64,000 nt of DNA, from positions 1 to 64,000 of the forward strand of contig NZ_DALZFB010000009.1 in NCBI RefSeq assembly GCF_031979925.1. The letters run 5' to 3'. Shown here piece after piece: positions 43,837-51,453 of the stretch (positions are counted from its first letter, which is position 1; each line of letters starts with the position of its first letter). Both the position numbers and the translations under genes were made by a program. This DNA comes from Pseudescherichia sp031979925 (GTDB taxonomy: Bacteria; Pseudomonadota; Gammaproteobacteria; Enterobacterales; Enterobacteriaceae). The notes beneath the pieces are model-generated. The model had not been told where the DNA came from. It was given only the letters and a program-made list of their open reading frames with translations, and did not search any database.

Positions 43837-44517
43837 TTAGAAGGTATATGCTACGCCGACACGGAAACGCGTCTGGCGCTCGTCGGTATTTCGCACGCCG
43901 ACGTTACCCACTTCGCCATACGGGGCCCAGTTTTTATCCCATTTATAAGCGAGCTTAACGTTATATTCGTTAGAATAGGTTTTGTTATTTTCACGAATAA
44001 CGTCTTCGGTACTTTTCGCGTAGACGTAGTTCAGCTCGGTGCGCCAGTCGCCCATCGCCCAGCCTACCCAGGCATCGAATTTATTTACTTTGTTATCAAC
44101 CACGTTAGAGTCCGGGTTGCGGGTGTACTCATAGCGGTAGCGACCAGCGATATAGACACCGCTGTCAAAGCTATACTGCGCATGCAGATAAGGTTTATAG
44201 ATAGAGAAGGTATCTTTACTTTCAATATTAATGCCCGGGTTAAGAGCAAAATTATCTGTCGCTTTCCAGCGCCAGTTCAAGGATTCTTCGTGACCGTTGC
44301 CAACGATTTCGGTTAATGGTTGATCGGCGTTATCACCGCCAGATTTCCATTTTGCTTCGACGCCAAAACCCAGGCCGTTATCAAAACGGTGAGAGACCGC
44401 CACGCGATCGGCGTTGGTGCCGTTATCAATATATTCGTGACGCAGATCGACAGTCACCGCCTGCGCAGCAAAAGAGGCACCGATAAGAGACGCAAGGATC
44501 AGAGTATTCTTCAACAT
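43837..44517 (-). CDS. kdgM: oligogalacturonate-specific outer-membrane porin KdgM
   Basis: Small monomeric outer-membrane channel for oligogalacturonides, 226 residues including the signal peptide MLKNTLILASLIGASFAAQA. The mature part begins VTVDLRHEY and consists of alternating amphipathic strands ending in the terminal-Phe signature RVGVAYTF for BAM insertion, fitting a 12-strand KdgM/NanC barrel. The ATG at 44517 follows GAGGGTGG. A weak KdgR-like sequence lies at 44537-44555. In Dickeya and E. coli relatives this family responds to KdgR/CRP or to other sugar regulators. Confidence 0.88.
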   Translation of the reverse strand: MLKNTLILASLIGASFAAQAVTVDLRHEYIDNGTNADRVAVSHRFDNGLGFGVEAKWKSGGDNADQPLTEIVGNGHEESLNWRWKATDNFALNPGINIESKDTFSIYKPYLHAQYSFDSGVYIAGRYRYEYTRNPDSNVVDNKVNKFDAWVGWAMGDWRTELNYVYAKSTEDVIRENNKTYSNEYNVKLAYKWDKNWAPYGEVGNVGVRNTDERQTRFRVGVAYTF

Positions 44518-44845
44518 AGCCACCCTCAAAAATTAAAATGATGTTCCGTTTTTATGGAATTGCATTTTATTTTTTAAATAACTTTATTTTAGTGATCGGG
44601 ATCGTAATTGACTGTTTCAAAAAATTAGGAAAGTGAAGACGTGATGAATATCAACAAAGAGAGGCTTTTTGGACTATAAATAACGACGCAGATCACAGCA
44701 GACCGCTATTAACGTCACAATTACAAATATTTTATAATAAGTCAAAGTTCTTATTTATCAGTGCATTGTTGAGTTAGCTAACAAATAGTTACATGCGTGA
44801 TTTTATTATATTCGTATAATACTTTTCTTAAGCATTAATTCTGAC
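44518..44845. other. AT-rich kdgM upstream region
   Basis: No gene is seen. The region is strongly AT-rich, with a weak KdgR-like sequence (44537-44555) and a KdgR-like half-site (TGTTTCA at 44613). It should contain the kdgM promoter. Confidence 0.4.
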
Positions 44846-44872
44846 GTAAAAAAGCCCGCTCTTAGGCGGGCC
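44846..44872 (-). terminator. intrinsic terminator of the metNIQ-type operon
   Basis: On the minus strand GCCCGC pairs with GCGGGC around a 6-base loop and is followed by TTTTTT. Confidence 0.88.
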
Positions 44873-44896
44873 TTGCAGACAGACAACAGATCAAAC

Positions 44897-45709
44897 TCAG
44901 TTGTTAACTGGGATCACTGCGCCTTTGTACTTGGTACGGATCCACTCCTGAATCTCTTTGGAGTGCAGCACGTTCACCAGCGCGACGACGTCTTTCTTCT
45001 TCTCGTCGCCACGGTGGACGGTGATGATGTTGGCGTACGGGTTGTTCTCACCGCTCTCTACCGCAATCGGATCTTTCACCGGGTCCAGACCGGCATCAAT
45101 CGCGTAGTTAGCGTTGATCACCACCGCATCGCCTTCGTCGTTGTTATACATCTGCGGCAGCAGGGAGCCTTCTACGTTCGGCAGGAACTCCAGCTTTTTC
45201 GGGTTCTCAACGATATCGCTGATGCGCGCGTTAACTTTATTCACGCCCGGCTTCAGCTTGATCACGCCCTCTTTCTCGAAGATAGAGAGGATACGGCCCT
45301 CTTCTGCCACGGCATCACGCATGATCACTTTGCCGCCCTGCGGCAGATCCTTCAGCGATTTGTATTTCTTGGAGTAGATACCGATCGGCTCGATATGGAT
45401 CGCGCCTGCGCTGACGAAGTCATAAGTTTTGTCGCCTTCGTGATCTTTCAGCACGCTATTCAGATACGGAATGTGCTGGAAGTAGTTCGCGTCGATGTCA
45501 CGGCTGGCCAGCGCGGTGTTCGGCAGGATGTAGTCCTGGAACGGTTTGATCTCGAGATCGATCCCCTGTTTTGCGAGGATAGGTTTAGCCTGCTCGAGGA
45601 TCTCCGCGTGCGGCACGTTAGATGCGCCAACGGTCAGGGTATCAGCCCAGGAGGCGAAGCTCAGGGCGCTGAGGGTTGCTGCGGCAATCAGTGTCAGTGT
45701 CTTTTTCAT
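44897..45709 (-). CDS. metQ: MetQ/NlpA-family methionine-binding protein, without lipobox
   Basis: Periplasmic binding protein of the NlpA family, 270 residues, for D/L-methionine or a related sulfur amino acid. The signal peptide MKKTLTLIAAATLSALSFASWA is followed by DTLTVGASNVPHAEIL. It has no lipobox cysteine, unlike E. coli MetQ, so it would be a soluble periplasmic protein. The ATG at 45709 has a GGGAACC-type weak ribosome-binding site. It is the third gene of a metN-metI-metQ operon. Its next-door partner, a transsulfuration enzyme, supports a role in methionine or organic sulfur uptake. Confidence 0.84.
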   Translation of the reverse strand: MKKTLTLIAAATLSALSFASWADTLTVGASNVPHAEILEQAKPILAKQGIDLEIKPFQDYILPNTALASRDIDANYFQHIPYLNSVLKDHEGDKTYDFVSAGAIHIEPIGIYSKKYKSLKDLPQGGKVIMRDAVAEEGRILSIFEKEGVIKLKPGVNKVNARISDIVENPKKLEFLPNVEGSLLPQMYNNDEGDAVVINANYAIDAGLDPVKDPIAVESGENNPYANIITVHRGDEKKKDVVALVNVLHSKEIQEWIRTKYKGAVIPVNN

Positions 45710-45737
45710 GATGTTGGTTCCCAAATTGTTGTTGTGT

Positions 45738-46406
45738 TTAGCGTTTATCTAACAAAGAAGTAATCACGTCGCCGCAGAACTGGATGATGAAGACGATGAT
45801 CAGAATGGTCACCGTCGCCACCAGCGTGACGTCGTTGTGGTTACGCTGGAATCCTTCCAGATAAGCAAGATTTCCTAAACCGCCCGCGCCGATCACACCA
45901 GCCATTGCGCTGTAGCTCACCAGAGCGATCAGCGTAACGGTGATGCCTGACACTAACGCAGGCGACGATTCAGGCAACAGCACCCGAAACACGAGCGTAC
46001 TGAGGCGCGCACCCATGGAGCGCGTAGCTTCAATAACGCCTTTATCCACTTCGCGCAGCGCAATCTCTACCAGGCGGGCATAGAACGGCGCAGCGCCGAC
46101 AATCAGCGCTGGCAGCGCGGCGTTGGCTCCTAAAATGGTGCCGACAATGGTCTTGGTGAAGGGGATCAGCAGCACGATCAGAATAATGAACGGGATCGAG
46201 CGAAACACGTTCACCACGATGGAGATCACGCTGTAGAGCGGCTTGTTCTGGAACAGTCCGCCCTTCGCGGTTAAAAACAGCGCCAGCCCGAGCAGGATCC
46301 CCAGCACAAAGGTCGCGACGCCAGAGAGCGCCGTCATATAGAGTGTCTCCTGCGTGGCGGACCAGAGCTGGTCCAGGCGCAGATGCGGGAATAAATTCTC
46401 AACCAT
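45738..46406 (-). CDS. metI: MetI-type methionine ABC transporter permease
   Basis: Five- to six-helix permease of 222 residues (E. coli MetI 217). The coupling region is in VGAAPFYARLVEIALREVDKGVIEAT, and the C-terminal GVIGAGGLGNLAYLEGFQRN is the typical MetI ending. It overlaps metN by 8 bp, so the two are probably translationally coupled. The genomic position next to kdgM differs from the usual chromosomal metNIQ site, so this may be a second copy. Confidence 0.88.
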   Translation of the reverse strand: MVENLFPHLRLDQLWSATQETLYMTALSGVATFVLGILLGLALFLTAKGGLFQNKPLYSVISIVVNVFRSIPFIILIVLLIPFTKTIVGTILGANAALPALIVGAAPFYARLVEIALREVDKGVIEATRSMGARLSTLVFRVLLPESSPALVSGITVTLIALVSYSAMAGVIGAGGLGNLAYLEGFQRNHNDVTLVATVTILIIVFIIQFCGDVITSLLDKR

Positions 46407-47421
46407 GTTTGATCACCTCGCCGTCAATATCGCTTTTCTGCAGATCTGCGAGGATATTGCCTAGTTGTTCCTGGGTTGCTACGACGTGCACCCAAAGTTG
46501 TCCAAAAACGCCGTGCGCCGTCTGGGTCATTTTGCCATGCAGAATATTGAACGGCAGACCGTAGCGCAGGGTCAGTTCCCCCACGATCGGCTTGTGCGTG
46601 CTGTGGCCGGTAAAGGTCAGCTTGATGACGCTGCCAGCCAGATCGTTAGCCAGCTCCGGATTAAAGGTCTCTTCTTCCGCATACTGGCTTACCTGGCGCA
46701 CAAACTGGCGAGTGATCGGCTGCTGCGGACGGGTAAAGACATCCAGTACGTCACCCTCTTCCACCACTTTGCCGTTCTCCATCACCGCCACGCGGTCGCA
46801 AATCTTACGCACCACATGCATCTCATGAGTGATCAGCACGATGGTCAGCTTGAAGCGGCGGTTGATATCCAGCAGCAGATCGAGGATCTGATCGGTAGTC
46901 TGCGGGTCCAGCGCCGAGGTCGCCTCGTCGCACAGCAGCACGTCAGGGCTGTTAGCCAGCGCACGGGCGATGCCGACGCGCTGCTTCTGCCCACCGCTCA
47001 GCTGGGACGGGTAGGCGTTTTCACGTCCGGTCAGACCGACCAGCTCGACCAACTCCGCTACCCGGGCGGTGATTTTTGCTTTCGGTACGCCCGCGATCTG
47101 CATCGAGAAGGCAATGTTCTCATTTACCGTACGCGACCAGAGCAGGTTAAAGTGCTGGAAGACCATGCTGATCTTCAGCCGCGCCTGGCGCAGGCTCTCA
47201 CCGCGCGCGGCGGAGATATCCTGACCGTTGATGGTCACGCTACCCTCGGTGGGCTTCTCCAGGCCATTGAGCAGGCGGATCAGGGTACTTTTCCCCGCGC
47301 CGCTGTAGCCGATAATGCCGTAAATTTGCCCCTGCTCAACCGTCAAGTTCACATTATCCACGGCGGTAATAGGTACCTTTCCGTGGTCAAAAATCTTAGA
47401 GATATTCCTCAGGACGATCAT
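46399..47421 (-). CDS. metN: MetN-type methionine ABC transporter ATPase
   Basis: ATPase of 340 residues (E. coli MetN 343). Walker A is GYSGAGKSTLIRLL (about 38-51), signature LSGGQKQRVGIARAL, Walker B DVLLCDEATSALD and the H-loop LITHEMHVV. A C-terminal NIL (ACT-like) domain (about 265-340) senses methionine in this family and gives trans-inhibition. First gene of the operon; upstream I see only a weak MetJ-like octamer (GGATGTCT at 47458). Confidence 0.9.
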   Translation of the reverse strand: MIVLRNISKIFDHGKVPITAVDNVNLTVEQGQIYGIIGYSGAGKSTLIRLLNGLEKPTEGSVTINGQDISAARGESLRQARLKISMVFQHFNLLWSRTVNENIAFSMQIAGVPKAKITARVAELVELVGLTGRENAYPSQLSGGQKQRVGIARALANSPDVLLCDEATSALDPQTTDQILDLLLDINRRFKLTIVLITHEMHVVRKICDRVAVMENGKVVEEGDVLDVFTRPQQPITRQFVRQVSQYAEEETFNPELANDLAGSVIKLTFTGHSTHKPIVGELTLRYGLPFNILHGKMTQTAHGVFGQLWVHVVATQEQLGNILADLQKSDIDGEVIKHG

Positions 47422-47831
47422 TTCGTTGGTGTATCCGTTATGGCGGTTTAGCAGTATGGATGTCTGAATGATGATAAACAGGCGTTATTATCTTTGAAAT
47501 AACAAAAAATGAATAAGATATAACGTGCAGATCTAAGCGGCTCATACCGTGACCTGCCGTCTATAGGATTAATTCAGCAACCGTTATCGAAAAAGCGCAT
47601 AAGATTAGCACTGGTTTACGGTCTGCGATAGCAGGGGTAGGCTCTAAGCCTTTGTTTTGTAGGCCGGATAAGCGCAGCGCCATCCGGCGTCACATCCAGA
47701 TGGCTTTCCATCCTGACGGCTAAACAGCACAGATATGCCATTTCGTTCTATTTAGCAGAGAATCATTCTTTAAAAGCTGTTTTTAACCACCCTATCCTCC
47801 TGCTATCGCATTTCATAACAGGTGACAAAAC
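47422..47831. other. 410-bp divergent promoter region of metN and the CBS-CGL gene
   Basis: No gene is seen. It holds a weak MetJ-like octamer near 47458, an REP element at 47659-47691 and AT-rich stretches on both sides that should contain the two promoters. No convincing riboswitch or strong operator was recognised. Confidence 0.4.
47659..47691. repeat. REP-type palindromic element
   Basis: GTAGGCCGGATAAGCGCAGC continuing to GCCATCCGGC is a classic enterobacterial REP sequence. It lies in a divergent gap rather than after a gene, which is less usual. Confidence 0.8.
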
Positions 47832-49970
47832 ATGTCCGTATTCCACTCCATTACCGACCTCATTGGTCAGACGCCGATCCTCCAGCTACACAAACTGGAT
47901 ACCGGCCCGTGCGAGCTTTTTCTTAAGCTGGAGAATCAGAATCCCGGCGGCTCGATAAAGGACCGGGTGGCGCTATCGATGATCAACGAGGCCGAGCGCC
48001 GGGGCCTGCTGACTCTCGGTGGCACTATTATTGAAGCCACCGCAGGCAATACCGGTCTGGGACTGGCGCTGATAGCCGCCCAGAAGGGCTATAAGCTGGT
48101 GCTGGTGGTACCGGATAAGATGAGCCAGGAGAAGATTTACCATCTGCGCGCGCTGGGCGTGGAGGTGCGGCTCACCCGCTCCGACGTGACTAAAGGCCAC
48201 CCGGAGTACTATCAGGACTACGCCCGTCGCCTGGCGAAAGAGACGCCGGGAGCCTACTACATCGATCAGTTCTCCAACCCGGCTAACCCGCTGGCGCACG
48301 CCACCACCACCGCGCCGGAGCTGTTCGACCAGCTGGCGGGCAGGATTGACGCCATAGTCGTGGGCGTTGGCTCCGGCGGCACGTTGGGAGGGCTACAGGC
48401 GTGGTTTGCCAAACACTCTCCGCATACTGAATTTGTGCTGGCCGATCCCGTCGGCTCGATTCTGGCAGATCAGGTTGAAACCGGGCAGCACGGCGAGGCG
48501 GGCTCCTGGCGAGTTGAGGGGATTGGGGAAGATTTTATCCCTCCCCTCGCCCATCTGGAAAACGTTCGTCAGGCGTACCGGGTATCAGATGCGGAGGCGT
48601 TTGCCACTGCCCGCCAGCTCTTACAGACGGAAGGCGTGCTGGCTGGCTCCTCCACCGGCACGCTGCTGGCCGCCGCGCTCCGCTACTGCCAGGCCCAGAC
48701 GACGCCCAGGCGGGTGGTGACCTTCGCCTGCGACAGCGGCAACAAGTACCTCTCCCGCATGTTTAACGATGAGTGGCTGCAACAGCAGGGCTTGCAGGAT
48801 GATGACCAACCCGCGCCCGCTGCGCCTGTTAGCGCTCTGGCCACCCTCAGCGTACATAGCGGAGCGTTTAACGACCAGCACGGGGCGGTAATGCCGCCTA
48901 TCTATGCCACCTCGACCTTTGCCCAGCCTGCGCCAGGGCAGCACACCGGCTACGAATACTCCCGCAGCGGCAACCCGACGCGCCATCCCCTGGAGAGCGC
49001 CATCGCCGAGCTGGAAGGCGGCACGCGCGGCTACGCCTTCGCCTCCGGCCTGGCGGCGATCTCTACCGTGCTGGAGCTGCTGGATAAAGATAGCCATATC
49101 GTCGCCATCGACGACGTCTACGGCGGTACTTATCGTCTCATTGAAAACGTGCGCCGCCGTAGCACCGGTCTACAGGTGAGCTGGGTAAAGCCGGACGATC
49201 TTGCCGGTCTGGAGGCGGCCATCCGCCCGGATACGCGGATGATCTGGGTGGAGACGCCCACCAACCCGCTGCTTAAGCTGGCGGACCTGGCGGCTATCGC
49301 CGACATCGCCCGCCGTCATAACATCATTAGCGTGGCGGATAACACCTTCGCCTCACCCCTGATCCACCGTCCGCTGACGCTGGGCTTTGATATCGTTGTG
49401 CACTCGGCTACTAAATACCTTAACGGCCACTCCGACGTGGTGGCCGGGCTGGCGGTGGTGGGCGATCGCCCAGCGCTGGCGGAGAAGCTTGGCTACCTGC
49501 AAAACGCGGTAGGCGGCGTGCTCGATCCGTTCAGCAGCTTCCTGACCCTGCGCGGCATCCGCACCCTCGCCCTGCGCATCGAGCGCCACAGCAGCAACGC
49601 CCTGGCGCTGGCTCGCTGGCTTGAGCAGCAGCCGCAGGTGGAAAAGGTGTGGTTCCCATGGCTGACGTCACATCCGCAGTATGCCCTGGCGCGCCAGCAG
49701 ATGGCCCTGCCGGGGGGCATGATCTCTATCGTGATCAAAGGCGACGACCAGCGCGCGGCTGAGGTGATCGGTAAACTGAAGCTGTTTACCCTCGCCGAGA
49801 GCCTGGGCGGCGTTGAAAGTCTGGTGAGCCAGCCGTTCAGCATGACCCACGCCTCGATCCCGCTGGCGCAGCGCCTGGCGAACGGCATTACGCCGCAGCT
49901 GATCCGCCTGTCGGTGGGCATTGAAGATGAGAAGGATCTGCTGGCAGACCTCAAGCAGGCTTTGGCCTGA
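47832..49970 (+). CDS. fused cystathionine beta-synthase-like / cystathionine gamma-lyase-like protein
   Basis: One 712-residue reading frame holds two PLP enzymes. Residues 1 to about 318 are a fold-type II beta-synthase/cysteine-synthase domain: PLP lysine K43 in GGSIKDR, EATAGNTG at 68-75 for the substrate carboxylate, VGSGGTLGG for phosphate. A short Gln/Asp/Pro/Ala-rich linker (about 318-335) leads to residues 336-712, a fold-type I Cys/Met metabolism domain with YEYSRSGNPTR, and PLP lysine K528 in VHSATKYLNGHSDV. Together they could turn homocysteine plus serine into cystathionine and then cysteine (reverse transsulfuration), as the separate mtcB and mtcC products do in Klebsiella. The neighbouring methionine importer fits this. 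Domain order and the linker suggest a true fusion, not a missed stop. Confidence 0.85.
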   Translation: MSVFHSITDLIGQTPILQLHKLDTGPCELFLKLENQNPGGSIKDRVALSMINEAERRGLLTLGGTIIEATAGNTGLGLALIAAQKGYKLVLVVPDKMSQEKIYHLRALGVEVRLTRSDVTKGHPEYYQDYARRLAKETPGAYYIDQFSNPANPLAHATTTAPELFDQLAGRIDAIVVGVGSGGTLGGLQAWFAKHSPHTEFVLADPVGSILADQVETGQHGEAGSWRVEGIGEDFIPPLAHLENVRQAYRVSDAEAFATARQLLQTEGVLAGSSTGTLLAAALRYCQAQTTPRRVVTFACDSGNKYLSRMFNDEWLQQQGLQDDDQPAPAAPVSALATLSVHSGAFNDQHGAVMPPIYATSTFAQPAPGQHTGYEYSRSGNPTRHPLESAIAELEGGTRGYAFASGLAAISTVLELLDKDSHIVAIDDVYGGTYRLIENVRRRSTGLQVSWVKPDDLAGLEAAIRPDTRMIWVETPTNPLLKLADLAAIADIARRHNIISVADNTFASPLIHRPLTLGFDIVVHSATKYLNGHSDVVAGLAVVGDRPALAEKLGYLQNAVGGVLDPFSSFLTLRGIRTLALRIERHSSNALALARWLEQQPQVEKVWFPWLTSHPQYALARQQMALPGGMISIVIKGDDQRAAEVIGKLKLFTLAESLGGVESLVSQPFSMTHASIPLAQRLANGITPQLIRLSVGIEDEKDLLADLKQALA

Positions 49971-50057
49971 TACCGACGCGCGCCCAGCGATTGCGACTAT
50001 GCTTAGAGGCTAAGGGTTTTGATTAAGCCAGTCTGAGTCGCAGGAGCGCGCACCGCT

Positions 50058-50588
50058 ATGCTAGTAAATAGTCTGATCGTCATCTTGAGCGTTATTGCGA
50101 TGGAGGGCATCGCCGCATTCACCCACCGCTACATTATGCACGGCTGGGGATGGCGCTGGCATGAGTCGCACCACACTCCGCGCAAGGGGGTGTTTGAGCT
50201 GAACGATCTCTTTGCGGTGGTCTTCGCCGGGGTGGCTATCGCGCTGATCGCCGCAGGCACGGCGGGGATCTGGCCCCTGCAGTGGATTGGCTGCGGCATG
50301 ACGATCTACGGCCTGCTCTACTTCCTGGTGCACGATGGCCTGGTGCACCAGCGCTGGCCCTTCCACTGGATCCCGCGCCGGGGCTATCTGAAGCGGCTCT
50401 ACGTCGCCCACCGCCTGCACCATGCGGTGCGCGGACGGGAGGGCTGCGTCTCCTTCGGCTTTATTTACGCCCGTAAGCCTGCCGACCTACAGGCGATCCT
50501 GCGCAAGCGTCATGGCCGTCCGCCTAAACGGGACGCTGCCAAAGAGCGGCCGGACGCGGCGTCACCTTCGTCATCTTCGCACGAATAA
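50058..50588 (+). CDS. crtZ: beta-carotene hydroxylase CrtZ
   Basis: Membrane di-iron hydroxylase that turns beta-carotene into zeaxanthin. The 176 residues contain the histidine boxes HRYIMH (23-28), HESHH (35-39), HDGLVH and HRLHH. Four hydrophobic segments are present. It is on the plus strand and converges with crtB, overlapping its 3' end by 65 bp, as is usual in enterobacterial crt clusters. GGAG lies 12 bp before the ATG. Confidence 0.95.
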   Translation: MLVNSLIVILSVIAMEGIAAFTHRYIMHGWGWRWHESHHTPRKGVFELNDLFAVVFAGVAIALIAAGTAGIWPLQWIGCGMTIYGLLYFLVHDGLVHQRWPFHWIPRRGYLKRLYVAHRLHHAVRGREGCVSFGFIYARKPADLQAILRKRHGRPPKRDAAKERPDAASPSSSSHE

Positions 50589-51453
50589 CCTGGCCCGGGG
50601 CGGCCATCAGCATGGCGATTTTTTCACCTTTGCTGGTGTGCTGGCGGCGATCCCAGGCGCTGCCTCCCGCCGCTTTTACCTTGATACCGATCTCCCGGTA
50701 GACGCTGCGGGCGGTGGCGATCGCCCAGGCGCAGCGCGGGGGCAGATCGTGCAGCCCGGCCAGCGAGGAGATGTAGTACGGCTCGGCGGCATCAATAAGC
50801 CGCTCCGCCACCCGCGCCAGCGCCGCCCGGTTCTCCCGTGCGGCATAGTTCTCCTGCGTCAGTCCGGCATCGTGCAGCCACTCGGCGGGCAGATAACAGC
50901 GGTCAATAGCCGCATCGTCAACGATATCGCGGGCAATATTTGTCAGCTGGAAGGCCAGGCCCAGATCGCAGGCGCGATCCAGCACCCGCTCGTCTCGCAC
51001 GCCCATCACCCTGGCCATCATCAGGCCCACCACGCCCGCCACGTGATAGCAGTAGCGCAACGTATCCTCAAAGGTGCCATAGCGAGTCTGGGCCACGTCC
51101 ATCGCAAAGCCGTCGAGGTGATCGAGCGCCATGCGCGGCGTAATGCCGTGGGTCAGCGCCACCTCCTGAAAGGCGGCAAAGGCGGGATCCTGCATCTCCG
51201 CCCCCTCAAACGCCGCCAGGGTCAGCTTGCGCAGCCGGGCCAGGCGCTGCGTTGCCTCCTCTTCTGCCGCGGCCTCGCTGGCAAAGCCGTGGGTCTGGTC
51301 ATCGATAACATCATCGCAGTGGCGGCACCAGGTGTAGAGCATCAGCACGCTACGCCGAGTGGCGGGATCAAACAGCTTCGCGGCGGTGGCAAAGCTCTTC
51401 GAACCGTTGGCCATGGTCTGCGTGGCATGGTCAAGCAGCGGCGGTTGGCTCAT
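50524..51453 (-). CDS. crtB: 15-cis-phytoene synthase CrtB
   Basis: Condenses two geranylgeranyl diphosphates to phytoene, the first dedicated carotenoid step. The 309 residues contain the two aspartate-rich motifs DDVIDD (about 36-41) and NIARDIVDD, plus the RCYLPAEWL signature region. Last gene of the minus-strand operon; it starts in a 4-bp ATGA overlap with crtI. The last 21 codons are antisense to crtZ. Confidence 0.95.
   Translation of the reverse strand: MSQPPLLDHATQTMANGSKSFATAAKLFDPATRRSVLMLYTWCRHCDDVIDDQTHGFASEAAAEEEATQRLARLRKLTLAAFEGAEMQDPAFAAFQEVALTHGITPRMALDHLDGFAMDVAQTRYGTFEDTLRYCYHVAGVVGLMMARVMGVRDERVLDRACDLGLAFQLTNIARDIVDDAAIDRCYLPAEWLHDAGLTQENYAARENRAALARVAERLIDAAEPYYISSLAGLHDLPPRCAWAIATARSVYREIGIKVKAAGGSAWDRRQHTSKGEKIAMLMAAPGQVIRAKMTKVTPRPAALWQRPV

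Noticed and set aside
44537..44555. KdgR box in front of kdgM
   Set aside because: Only one half of the palindrome fits; the left arm and spacing core do not match the other boxes of the window.
47450..47466. MetJ operator upstream of metN
   Set aside because: Only one weak octamer (GGATGTCT) resembles the met box, and no tandem copy follows; too little to call.
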